In this document: positions 33,602-44,829 of the stretch, piece by piece
How the letters are laid out: every line of letters begins with the position of its first letter
Position numbering within the stretch: position 1 is the first letter of the stretch
NCBI RefSeq assembly: GCF_024139115.2
Contig: NC_085140.1
Coordinates: 312,607,259 to 312,671,258 of the forward strand
Source of the DNA: Armigeres subalbatus
Taxonomy: Eukaryota > Arthropoda > Insecta > Diptera > Culicidae
Direction: 5' to 3'
Length of the DNA: 64,000 nucleotides
The notes under the pieces: generated by a model
Told to the model about the DNA's origin: nothing
Seen by the model: only the letters and a program-made list of their open reading frames with translations
Database searches by the model: none
Program-made: the position numbers and the translations under genes

Positions 33602-34210
33602 TCATAAAACAGATAAGCCAAAGGTTATCCGCGTCTTATATAACGACGATACATGACATTCAGAAGTGCCTGGCGATATCTGGCACTTGGTGGATATAGA
33701 TAGGAGAAAAGTCAGGGCGAAGAATCTTCCGAATAAGGCTTCGAAGGTTTTGGACATAGGAGGAGCTTTGTTGCTTAAGAAGGATAAGGGCAAGTACGCG
33801 GACGTCATTAAGTCAATGGGTAGCGCAGACAAGCTTATGGCATTGGGGGATGATGTCCACAGTATTCGACGTACCGTGGTGGGAGAGCTGATCCTGGTCA
33901 AATAGAGGGCTCAGTAAAACGGCGTCTTGTATAAAGAGCTGACATAGCAGGTCTCAGGAGCCAACATAGAAGTAAGAGCCCTACGTATAGAAGTGACCCT
34001 CTAGTGTAAACAGATGGACGATGTTGTGGTTTGCCAAGATATTTGATATGTATATGGAAGACCGGACAAGAAATAACTGTGCAAGTAACGCAGCTGATTC
34101 TTAACCACGCCCGCAACATCCGGAGATTACAGGGTTCGGCCTGACTATTTCCGACATTCCGGCCTGCGCTCCCAGTGTGGCGTATTTTGGGCCGAAGCCG
34201 CGGCACTTTT
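33602..34210 (+). pseudogene. Gag-like ORF1 fragment of a non-LTR retrotransposon
   Basis: A 79-codon frame at 33666-33905 reads VRAKNLPNKAS, ADVIKSMGS, DDVHSIRRTVVGELILV. The last part resembles the conserved IRRT-x-x-GELLLEL box of the ORF1 (gag) proteins of several insect LINEs. After a stop the similarity appears to continue as YKELT, VEVRALRIEVTL-like and CKQMDDVVV in the same direction. Zinc-knuckle CCHC motifs are not intact. No ends are seen. The assignment rests on motif resemblance only. Confidence 0.45.
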
Positions 34211-34993
34211 CATTTCAGTAACTTCCCTATCTGATAAAACTGTACTCATTCTATCGGATACAGCCAGTGCAACTGTGGCTCAGCAAAGTTATCACCCCAA
34301 ACACCTCAGAATCCATGACAGCTGATCTGCCAGCTGGAATAGGATATTCGACTGAATTGAGAGTCACAATAGGCTAGATCGTCTTCTACTCAGCTCAAAA
34401 AGTTCAAGGCACAAAGAACAACAGAACCTGTAAGCTTCGGACCGGTCACACAAGACTCTCGCACAGTTTCGGATACGGGTTCTTCCGGCCTTCATGTAAA
34501 AAAGCGGTGTTCATAACAGTGTGGAGCACTTCATGACTACAACTCCTGACTTCATCACTCCAGGGAACAGCATTATTTTGTTAGTATAAAACCCTTCGAT
34601 CAACCAGACGACCGTACGGCAATTACAACCAACCGGATTCACGTACAAGCTAAAGCCTGGACACACAATTACCCAGATCAATTTCCATTGGTCATTCCCT
34701 GTAATACAGGCCTAGCATTATGTAAGTCAAGGACCTTAGCATCCTAGACAACGATAATGCTTTAAACAACAAAACTAAATGTTATCAGTGTTTCCTTTGG
34801 CGTGTTCTATTAATTTCTACGTCATCTTCTTGTGCTTGAATTATGTTTTCAATTTGTTGTTTGATTCTGTGGATAAAAGTGTGTATTATTGTGGAAGAAA
34901 GCTGATACTTATTACAAGCCGATTCAGTCCAAAAGTGTTAGCTCTAATGCATGTCCAGTGACCCATTTCAGACTGCTTGGCATTTCATAATAA
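34211..34993. other. Unassigned sequence 3' of the gag-like fragment
   Basis: No gene recognised. It may be the rest of the same decayed element, as its composition resembles the fragment up to about 34740, but no motif proves that. Confidence 0.3.
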
Positions 34994-35100
34994 CCCGAGC
35001 AGCACAAGTCAGACAAAAATGGTTGCAGAAACTTGATTGTGACTAAATCTGATCACATATGAGTTGCAGCAACCTCTGTTGAACATGTGTGCTGCTAGGG
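34994..35100. mobile_element. 107-bp MITE-like inverted repeat
   Basis: The left end CCCGAGCAGCACA and the complemented right end CCCTAGCAGCACA are inverted. GGTTGC and TGTGA words inside are also mirrored, so almost the whole segment folds back. No clear target duplication was seen. Confidence 0.55.
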
Positions 35101-35241
35101 AAGTCCAAGGTCACTTTAAGGTGAAGGTGGGTTGAGTACCAAAACAAAGCTTTGAAATTATTGGTACAATAAAAACTGTCATATACTGTAGTAGAATTGG
35201 TGTCGTATTTATAAAAAAAACCCAGATTAATCCACCCAGCG

Positions 35242-37374
35242 CACAGTGGTGCGTTTGGCTAAAATCGTGAACTTTTTATTTTACCACTTCAGGGTGTTAT
35301 TTTTCGACATTGGTGTCTTTGGGAATAAATTTTAGAAAAATATGGCGCATCGAATGACGAAAAGTTGTAGTTCCAATTTTTGCCACAGGTGGCGCTGCAA
35401 AATGTAACTTCTTTAATAAACGATTCTTAAATATGGTGTCTTTGACAAAGTTGTAGTGTAATTTATTATGAATTTTATTGCTAAAGAAACCGATTGTCCA
35501 TCTATCATCGTTTTTGAAATACGGACGTTTTTTTATGGACAGGCCCTCAAAATCAAATGATATTTTTGAAACTAATAGTCTCAGGTCAATACAATGTTCT
35601 ACAAAATGTATATATAATTAAAATAGACCACTTTCTGGAAGAAAACCAGGATGTTTTTTGCAAACATGACTTGTTATCGGCGATTTAGGGTCGAAAATAG
35701 TGGTATTTGAAGACTTCATATGCAACAGAGGGGCAAATTGGGGCAAGGAAATCCCCACAGGATTTAAAATATCTGGTCTGTAGTTTCATATGCATATAAT
35801 TATGTCTGTTTCCACGTGTATCCAAACAAGTATTTCTAAATTTCATAAATCGAAATTTTCATCTGATATTTATATAATAATTGAAATTTCACCACACTGC
35901 ATACCACGCTGTTGAATGTTAATGTAAAAAAAAGTGCAGCGTGAAGCTGGTTTTCTGTTCTCTTCATCCAATCATTTCACAAAATGCAAATCTGACGTCA
36001 TACGCTCCTAGAGATGTCGTAAAATCCCGAATAATCGATTAGTAACTAATCGATTACTCTTTTATTCTTGTCGATTATTGAATCGATCCATCGTTGGATA
36101 GTAATCGATTTAAAATTAATCGATTATCACAACGATGAATCGATTAATCGATTAATTTGCGACTTCTTAGAGATGTCGGTAATTCCCGATTAATCTATTA
36201 GTAACTCATCAATTATTCTCGATTCTTGTCGATTATTGAATCGATTAACCGTTGGTAAGTAATCGATTCAAAATAATTCGATTATCTCAACGATTAATCG
36301 ATTAATTGAAATGTATGTATATGATAGCACCTGAATGCTGGCAGTTGGTGGGTAGAAAACCAGCTACTGCTTGGGATTCATTATTAAGTGTATAATGTTA
36401 AGGTGTCAACTCATTCATTCTCTCGCTTAGCGTTATAGAGATGTCGCAGATTATTTGATTACTTCGATTAATCGATTCATCGTTGTGATAATCGATTAAT
36501 TTTAAATCGATTATTACCCAGCGATGAATCGATTCAATAAGAATAAGTAATCGATTAGTTACTAATCGATTATTCGAGATTTTACGACATCCCTACTAGC
36601 GTATGACGTCAGAATTGCATTGTGTGAAATTATTGGATGAAGAGAACAAAAAAATAGCTTCACGCTGCACTTCTTTTGACATTAACATTCAACAGCGTGG
36701 TATGCAGTGTGGTGAAATCTCAATTATTATATAAATATCAGTTGAAAATGTCGATTTATGAAATTTAGAAATACTTGTTTGGATACACGTGGAAACAGAC
36801 ATTATTATATGCATATTAAACTACAGACCAGATATTTTAAATCCTGTGGGGATTTCCTTGCCCCTAATTTGCCCCTCTGTTGCATAAGTGAAGTCTTCAA
36901 ATACCACTATTTTCGACCCTAAATCGCCGATAACAAGTCATGTTTGCAAAAAACATCCCTGGTTTCTTCCAGAAAGTGGTCTATTTTGATTATATATACA
37001 TTTTTGTAGAACATTGTATTGACCTGAAACTGTTAGTTTCGAAAATATCTTTAAATACTGTTTTTTTAGGGTCTGTCCATAAAAAAAACACCCGTATTTC
37101 AAAAACGATGATAGATGGACACTCGGTGTCTTCCGCAATAAAATTCATAATAAATTACACTACAACTTTGCCAAAGACACCATATTTAAAAATCGTTTAT
37201 TAAAGAAGTTACATTTTGCAGCGCCACCTGTGGCAAAAATTGGAACTACAACTTTTCGTCATTCGATGCGCCATATTTTTCTAAAATTTATTCCCAAAGA
37301 CACCGATGCCAAAAAATAACACCCTGAAGTAGTAAAATAAAAAGTTCACGATTTTAGCCAAACGCACCACTGTG
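35242..37374. mobile_element. 2.13-kb hairpin transposon, Transib-like, 5-bp duplication
   Basis: Arms at 35242-36166 and 36440-37374 are inverted copies of each other at about 95 % by eye, around a spacer of about 270 bp. Termini read CACAGTGGTGCGTTTGGC on both sides, and the perfect direct repeat CAGCG flanks the element (35237-35241, 37375-37379). A CACAGTG end with a 5-bp GC-rich duplication matches Transib, whose ends resemble the RAG signal heptamer. The inner part of each arm is rich in ATCGATTA words. No transposase frame is present. It split an older repeat (TAATCCACC on the left, GGTGGTGCC on the right). Confidence 0.8.
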
Positions 37375-37775
37375 CAGCGTTGGTGGTGCCTTTCTCGCAT
37401 TTAGTTAAGAAACCAACCTTATATGGGGTTTAAATGGTCCGATGTACCATTTTCTTCATAACTTTTAAACGCAATGACCGATCGTTATAAAATTCAATAG
37501 TGATAAACAAGGCTTTGTCCCCTGTCGAATGAAGCTTGTTGCGAGAAAATCGGTTAAGGATTACTATATGAAAAGTTGTCTAATGTTTTTTATAGCTTTT
37601 GTGCACACACATACACACACACATACACACGGACAGACAGACATGTGCTCAACTCGTCGAGCTGAGTCGATTGGTATATAATACTAAGGGTCGCAGAGGC
37701 TTCTATAAAAAGTTCGTTTGCGGAGTGAAATGATAGCCTTTCGGTACAACTTTGTTGTACGAGAAAGGCAAAAAC
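37375..37775. mobile_element. Right part of an older MITE-like repeat with TGCCTTTCTCG ends
   Basis: TGCCTTTCTCGCA at 37389 and TACGAGAAAGGCA at 37759-37771 are inverted ends. In between are a CA-rich microsatellite (about 37600-37635) and the ACGGACAGACAGACATGTGC stretch. I recognise the texture as a very abundant Aedes repeat but give no name. The Transib-like element lies in its left edge. Confidence 0.6.
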
Positions 37776-38806
37776 ATTAAATATTAGTAGGGTGGTTCAA
37801 AAAACGACCTGGCTCCAACACGGCCACTCGATTCCATCCCATGCTCCGAGTGCCCTCCAAAAACCGAATTGAACAAAAACTGGTTGAGCACAAGCCGGTT
37901 CAAGTTTGTATGAAAACTATTATGGGAAACTAAACCTTTCATTACACTGGCTACAGCACCTCACCTCCAAAGACTGGCGAAAAGAGAACCCACATAGCTG
38001 AAAGCAACATTCCAGATACTTCACTGAACGAAAATCGCACCGTAGGAAAGATCCATTGATTACTCAACGCAAAAAATAACGTTTTATACCCCGCTCACCC
38101 CCATGTCACACTTTTTGTAAGAAGTATCTGCTCCTGGTGCGGTAGATATCACAGACAGATTCTGGCTATTTTGTTGAGTTACACGTTTCACTGATGCCTT
38201 CTGAGAAGTATAATTATCATGCTAAAAAAACTCGCAACTTCGATTCGACTTCCAATTATTGGAACGACCATTCAATATGCGTTGTCTATGGAGTTAAAGT
38301 GCAGTGATAACCCCATCAAATCGCGAAAGGCTATTAAATTGGCACGAAACTACTGATTTGTGATATAATTCGAGCCGAAAAACATAGGACTCTTTGGAGA
38401 AACATGTTCATTATCACGGGAAGTGAATAAATAAGCTGTGAACAGGTTAGTAATTTGAATATTAAACTTTTGTTCGATGCTGTTCGATGCATTCGAATGT
38501 TCGTGGGAGAGGAGTGCGGGTGGTGTAGGGTTGACCCGTGGAAGGTCCGGTGCCATATTGACTGCCATCGTGGTACTCTTCCAACTATGTCCATAACTTA
38601 CAATAAACACCCGGTTTATGTCACCATTATCAATTGGATAATGGATCCATAAGCAAACTTCCGCATTTTTCAATCCAACGTGTATTGAAAACAAGTTCCC
38701 ATAAGCGAGAAATAAAGCAAATCACAAGCAGTTTTGTGAAAAATGCAAAATTCTGACAGCAGCTAAAAAGGGCAGCCCTTACTTTGCACCGTTCAATGTG
38801 CAAAAA
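37776..38806. other. Unassigned, starting with a GGGTGGTTCAAAAA transposon-like end
   Basis: TAGGGTGGTTCAAAAA at 37787 resembles a terminal repeat common among mosquito MITEs, but no matching inverted end is visible in the following kilobase. The rest holds no gene I can support. Confidence 0.35.
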
Positions 38807-39531
38807 CGATCCATAAAAAAAAAAATAACGATCCATAAATAACATCTGAATGTTCCATTAAACGCTACCATAAATCCATAAAATAGTTCGGGAGATTCCA
38901 TACACCATTGAAAAATGATCCATAAAATCTATATTTTGATTTGATTTCAAATTTGCGCAATTTTTATCCTGATGATGATCCATAATTTCAGTAATATGAT
39001 CCATAATGTTGTGTATATGATCCATAATTTTGATAATGTGATCCATAATGCTTGGAAAGGAGGACAATGAAATTATATTAATTGATCCACACATTTTATA
39101 AAATCTTTGGATCATTTGACCAGAATTATGGATCATATGACTAAAATTATGGATCATCATCACGATCAAAAATGCGCAAATTTTAAGTTTTAAGGATCAA
39201 AATATAGTTTTTTTATGGATCATTTTCCAAAGATTTATGGATCATTTGTCATACGTGTGGGGTTTGAGTAAAATGCCTTCAGCGTGTGTTTATAGATATC
39301 ACACCCCAGCGTGTCAATCAGCGAGCAGCAAGCCATGACTCTGCCTCTCTTCCAGTCAGATATCCGCGGCGTGCACCCACATCCACGGAGAGCTGCTGTC
39401 ATAACATCGTTCCGGCCATTTAGAGCTACACATTTTAGCGATCCTGCCAGTATATTTTTTGGATCCTGTCGCTGATTTCATGAGGTGAGTTGAATTCAAG
39501 TAGTTAAATTGTGACGAGTGATATATTTTAG

Positions 39532-40850
39532 TTTGCAAAATCACAAGATGGCGTCAATCACGCGTCTAGAAGACCGTCGGAAAATGGTTTGTGGTTTGCT
39601 AAATCACAAGACGCGTCTCGAAGACCGTCGGAAAATGGATTGTGGTTTGCTAAACCCCAAAACGCGTCTCGAAGACAGTCGGAAAATCGATTGTGGATTG
39701 CTAAACCACAAGACGCGTCTCGAAGACCGTCTATAATGGTTTGTGGTTTGCTAAACCACAAGACGTGTCTAGGAGACCGTCGGAAAATGAATTGTGGTTT
39801 GCTTAACCACAAGACGCGTCTCGAAGACCGTCTGATAATGGTTTGTGGTTTGCTAAATCACAAGACGCGTCTTGAAGACCGTCGGAAAATGGTTTGTGGT
39901 TTGCTAAATCACAAGACGCGTCTCGAAGGCCATCGGAAAATGGATTGTGGTTTGCTAAACCACAAGACGCGTCTCGAAGACCGTCTATAATGGTTTGTGG
40001 TTTGCTAAACTACAAGACGTGTCTAGGAGACCGTCGGAAAATGAATTGTGGTTTGCTAAACCACAAGACGCGTCTCGAAGATCGTCGGATAATGGTTTGC
40101 GGCAGTGGTGCGAATTCTCAATCTCAGTGACTGAAATTTGATGAAATTGATACCATATCCTCTTCACACTCACTTCCTAACAGTGAAAACTGAAAATGGT
40201 TAGCAGCAACAATCAAAAGAAAGAGTAAAACAAAAGACCTCTCTTCTCATTGCACACGCAGCCCGCAGTGACAGTCCATTCAGTTCACTCGCTGCTGCGT
40301 GAATGCGATGGCCCTATATAAATGCATGGGTGAATACTATCACTTGAAAAGCAATGACAGGAGATTTGTGCCGAATGAACATCAGCTTCAGCCCGCTGTT
40401 GGCAAACCGAGCAAGCTAATCTACTCCTGCTTTGTCTTACTGACTGAAAGACACCGTCATAGGCGAAGAGGAGCAGAGAAAAATACAAAACAAAAGAATC
40501 ACACTCAGCAGGCATTGTTGATAAATTGCACCACTGGTTTGCGGTTCGCCAAATCACAAGAAGCGTTTCGAAGACCGTCGGAAAATGGTTTGTAGTTTGC
40601 TAAATCACAAGACGCGTCTCGAAGACCGTCGGAAAATGGTTTGTGGTGGCGCATCTGAAAGACCGCTGGAAAAATGGTTTGTGGTTTGAAGAACCACAAG
40701 GGTCGTCTGAAAGACCGTCGGAAATGTGTTTGTGGTTTGCAAAATCACAATGCGCGTCTGGAAGACCGGTGGAAAATGGTTTGTGCTTTAGAAAACTATA
40801 AGTTGGCCGAAAAATGTAATGCAGTCTGTGAAACTACAAGGTGAGGCCAT
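39532..40850 (+). repeat. 51-bp tandem satellite, interrupted by a MITE
   Basis: About eleven units at 39532-40094 and about five more-diverged ones at 40545-40810. The unit contains the dyad TGTGGTTT-GCT-AAACCACA and the palindrome AGACGCGTCT. Because 51 is 17 codons and the unit lacks stops, frames of up to 133 codons run on both strands with a 17-residue period (for example NHKTRLEDRRKMVCGLL). These are not good gene candidates: the frames differ but all stay open, and no promoter or conserved flank is seen. Confidence 0.9.
40103..40536. mobile_element. 434-bp hAT-type MITE inside the 51-bp satellite
   Basis: Ends CAGTGGTGCGAATT and, complemented, CAGTGGTGCAATTT. The perfect 8-bp duplication GTTTGCGG is at 40095-40102 and 40537-40544. 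It shares the terminal CAGTGGTG with the MITE at 20468-20945 but not the interior. No transposase. Confidence 0.9.
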
Positions 40851-41077
40851 TTAGGGCCCCACAATACGTTCATGGGAAAATAGCAAGAATTGAATTGTTT
40901 TTTTTTTGACCATGTGGATGGAACATATTTCCCTATTAATTGCTAAATATTAGCTTAGTTTTGGATCGAAAAATTATTTTTTATGGAATCTCCTGAACTA
41001 TTTTATGGATTTTTGGTAGCGTTTTATGAAACATTCAGCTGTTATTTATGGATCGTTTTTCATTTTTTTATGGATCT

Positions 41078-44000
41078 GTCTTTATTGTTTATATGTAAAA
41101 GTATGTTTTGCCGCTGAAAAGGCTCTCCATGCGCACAGCCTACTACTATTACTTTTGTTCAATTTTAAGGACAAGTAAGTATATCCCTTAGATGGGCCTT
41201 GAAGTGGTCTCATAAAGCTCGCCAATAACAATATTCAAAAAAAAACTTTCATTGAAACATAAATTAAAAATATCTTGACAATATTCCGTTTGTTTTTCCA
41301 TTTGGTTTTATTCTGAATATACTTTCCCACAAAAATAAAACTTGAGCTTTACAACTATTAGTTGCTGTTGTCTAAATGAGTGAGAAAAGAGATGAAATTG
41401 ATGTGTTTTTATTTAATCAAAACATTCTTCGATTACGTTGCTTCAAATTCACATGATCAATCTTTCCCAATTTTTCCAACAACATAATGCCAATATTATA
41501 CAGTCGCTTAAACCAGCTTCAACGACCTTCGGTCAGGTCGATAAAATTGTTTCGACCTTCCTACCGTTGCCTATCCTAATCAATACTTAAACAATCCAAA
41601 TCACCTAATAAACTTGCCCCCAATAACCCCTTAGCGTTCAGTACCCCGTTTTCGGATTCAATATTGAAGGATTTAAGGCATGAAACGGCTCCATTCCTAG
41701 CAGCACACCAGCCATCCACGAGTGAGAAGAAAAAAATCACTCGCAAAGCTCAAGGAGACACAGAAGAAAGCGGGAAATCTGAATGGAAAGAAGGAAAAAA
41801 AATCGTCGGCATACTTATGAGCTTGTCGTGTGGCGCTGGAATGGGAGTGGGTGGTGGTTGACTGGAACTGGCGACGACGGCGCCGAAAAGAATTGATTAA
41901 TTTGTTTACTGGCACGTAAGATGAGTAACGACGGAAGATGGCGCCGCGGCAAGCCGGTGGCAGAGCGGGAGGACCTTTTTATGTGCTTATTTGTGTCAGT
42001 GTGTCGATTTTCGGCGCTTCCGCTTTGATGCTCTCCTTTGGATGAGTCGCTTCCCTGTCCCAGTCAGTGTATGTGGGTGGTGATGGTCGCTTCTCCGCTT
42101 GTTTGCTTACCAGCCAAGCCAAGAAGAGGCTAAGATCCTTCAAGTTCTGGTTTGTGTGCGCGACCCACCGCCAGTCTGGACGGGTGTCGCGTGAGTGGGA
42201 GAATGTCGAGCTGGGTGCTGATGATTTTTTTTTCGGTTCCTTTCAGGGGTTATTTTTTTCCTTTTGCTGCCCATTGGCGCGAGCCAAAACTTTCTTTCTT
42301 CTGCAGCATCCTTGTTTTTTTTGCCTGCTTGGGTCTACGTCGTCGCGGTAAATTTATGCTCAGCTTTGCTGGTAAACATTTTCCGGGTTTTTTTCGGAGG
42401 CAACTCCTTCGGTCTCCCATTTCACGAGCCCGTTCTCCCATACGACTCTCATATTCGTTTCTGCTGTTGTTGCCGATGTTGAGTAAGCGCTGCTGGCCCT
42501 GGTCTGGTGTGGCTCTTCGTCGGGTTTGCTATTGTTGTCGGTTTTATGACGGAAGCGTGGTTAGATTTAATTATTGTAAATGAGATTTGTCTGCTGGCGG
42601 ATCGGCTGTGGCTTGTGGCATTGGAGAAATGGATGTCGTAGAAGGTCTTGTTTTGCCTTTTTTTCATTTCTACGTGTCTTCTTCGGTTATGGTATTCATT
42701 CGCGTACGACGGACGACGTGGGGATGGGCGTTTGAGGAAGGATTTCAACAACATAAACAGCTGTTGGGAAGTGAGTGCGTACGGGTTTTTTCCTCGTCTT
42801 CGTAAACCGACAGATTCAATTCCGTGGGTGGAATTGGAGGATGGGTGTCTGCCGATCAGGCTGGGTCAAAGGCATAATTTGTTGAGTTAGGTGAAGGTTT
42901 GTTTTGTCTTGGGTGAGATTTTTTCTTGGTATACCCTGCCCGAAAGAAAGGGTGAAAATTTGTCTGGAAGAGGTTGGCTATGTTTGGGTTTGTATTTCAA
43001 GGTTACAACAAGTCTCAGTTATGTCTTTAATTAGGAAACTGAACGTCAGCCACTGTTGATCAACTTGCAACTGCCAAGTGCCAGCACCCATTCATCCATC
43101 GCGTAGTTAAAGAAGTTGGAAACACAAAAGCAGTAAACCTCAATGAAATTTTAAAATACAGCTCAAATAAATCATATTGAACATTTTGGAACCATGTTTT
43201 ATAAACAGTCAGAAACTAACGCTTCGGAGTAGCTTTTTAACTGGTTTTGAAATTATCACTCGCATGATTGAGTATTGATCCAAGTGCAGAAGAAAGTTTT
43301 TCACGAGTAAATCAGAAAATTGTCATTTGGTTCAAACAATAGCCTCCCGGGTACAATCACCAGCTAATTAAACGTCTCAATCTTTTGTTTGCTCAAGTCA
43401 CTTTTCCTAATCGAATCCTTGCTACGCAAATAGAAAACTGTCGTTCAAAAGGTTGCCGTGTTCTGCATCTGTATCGTGAAAAAACGTCTCTTCGTCAAAC
43501 CGAGTAAACAGGAAAAATCATTCCCCCTGCGTACATATGCAAGCTTTTCTGATCTTTTTTGTTCCACTCTGAAAACTCAACAACGAACAATTCTATCATT
43601 CCACCGCGACAGCAGTTCGACCCGTTCTTCAGGAAGTCTTTTTTTGCTCTGTCGAATTATGGTCCTGCGCTAAGCCCATAGTCAGTAGCCACCGACAGTA
43701 GTCCAAGTGCGGAAAAACGAAAAGCGACCGGGAAAACTGAAATCGAACTCATGCATACAGGTACCCGTGCCCTGTGCCCTGTATCCTTTCCATTGTGCCA
43801 GCAACCAACCGCCGCCGTAGACAGCGGTGGGTTGAGTGACGAAATACGATTTAGGCATATAGTCATCGAAGCATAAATATCTACCGGTGAGCACACACAT
43901 CGGGCCCGGAAAGTCGCAAGTCGCGACAACCGAACGTCGGTCAATGCTGGCGCGATGGCCATGTCGATTTTGCGAAATTCAAAGAAATTGTACAGTGAAC

Positions 44001-44162
44001 GAGGAGAGTGATGGAGAAAAAAAGCTGGCTGGGGTATACTCAATCGGATAGAAATAGGCAGCCTGCGAACCCAGGAATGGGTCAATCATTCTGAGCAGTC
44101 GAAGGCCTGTCGCAACAGTACGGGGTGGGGTGCCTTATCAGACTGGTCCGTTTATGACTAAT
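41078..44162. other. Unassigned, GC-richer from 41.6 to 44.1 kb
   Basis: No gene can be supported. Frames of 142-143 codons at 42152-42583 and at 43657-44085 (minus) have no recognisable domains and overlap other frames. Composition suggests non-repetitive host sequence, like 31.4-33.2 kb. Confidence 0.4.
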
Positions 44163-44173
44163 ATTTTTTTGTT

Positions 44174-44214
44174 AATTATATTTATTGAACGGTAGCCGTT
44201 CAATAAATATAATT
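44174..44214. repeat. Perfect 41-bp hairpin
   Basis: Nineteen-base arms AATTATATTTATTGAACGG and CCGTTCAATAAATATAATT around a three-base TAG loop. Perfect symmetry is notable for its length. No flanking signals suggest a terminator or tRNA. Confidence 0.9.
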
Positions 44215-44562
44215 CAATCGTACAGTCGATCCATAATCAGTTTTTAATATTTGAGAATTCAATAAGTATGTGAATTTCGACAAAATTCTTCAAATTCCGA
44301 CAGATTTTTTTTTCTTTAATAAATTTTTAAATTTTAAGAGTTCATAGTATACGTTTAAATTATAGAGTTCGGTGTTAAACGAAGATAATATTCAGTAGAG
44401 AACCCCAAGAGGCCGTATGATTCGTAGTAGTCAGCGTACCCGATGCTTTTTTGCAGTTCAAGAGAGCCTGAGGGCAGTGAACTGGAAGTGGTCGACTGGA
44501 AGTGATTGCTTCACGATCGAGTCCAGTGGAGGAGGATACTTCATTCAGCGTAGGCAGAGGAG

Positions 44563-44713
44563 CAGCTCGGCCATAATCTGAAAAAGTGACGTATACGCCT
44601 GTTCCAAAAATGGTGTTAACGAGTAATACTATCTATCTGTTTAGCAGAAATATGAAAAACATGTTTGTTGTAAATTGGCACATACGTCACTTTTCCAGAT
44701 TACGGCAGAGCTG
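44563..44713. mobile_element. 151-bp MITE with TGACGTA in its inverted ends
   Basis: Left CAGCTCGGCCATAATCTG and complemented right CAGCTCTGCCGTAATCTG, followed on both sides by AAAAGTGACGTAT. A central unmatched part of about 80 bp is non-coding. The target duplication is unclear because the inverted repeats run to the very edge. Confidence 0.65.
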
Positions 44714-44829
44714 TAGCCTATTGTTGATAATCGGTAGCCTATTAATTATCAAGTAGAGCAAGTCATATGTGACATAAATTTAAAATGAAAGGATATTTTT
44801 GAATTCTGAATTGAGTCCAACGATTTGCC

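Larger units (their letters stand above)
38807..41077. repeat. 2.27-kb foldback structure enclosing a 51-bp satellite
   Basis: The outer arms 38807-38905 and 40963-41077 are inverted copies (shared words ACGATCCATAAATAACA, AACGCTACCA, AATCCATAAAATAGTTC). Inside the left arm a second hairpin (38905-39250) is made of GATCCATAAT words and their complements, with TTTGCGC/GCGCAAA at its middle. Then come a unique stretch (39250-39530) and the satellite. The termini are poorly defined and no target duplication was found. Confidence 0.7.

Noticed and set aside
39518..40130. A repetitive protein gene with a 17-residue period (NHKTRLEDRRKMVCGLL)
   Set aside because: Two plus-strand frames and a minus-strand frame are all open because the 51-bp unit contains no stops. 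No promoter, signal or unique ends are seen, and a MITE interrupts it.
39532..40850. CRISPR-like array
   Set aside because: Repeats are contiguous with no unique spacers, the organism is an insect and there are no cas genes. The 17- and 23-bp arrays fail for the same reason.
42152..42583. A 143-residue plus-strand protein
   Set aside because: No domain, overlapping frames in all directions, and phenylalanine and cysteine runs that arise from T-rich simple sequence.
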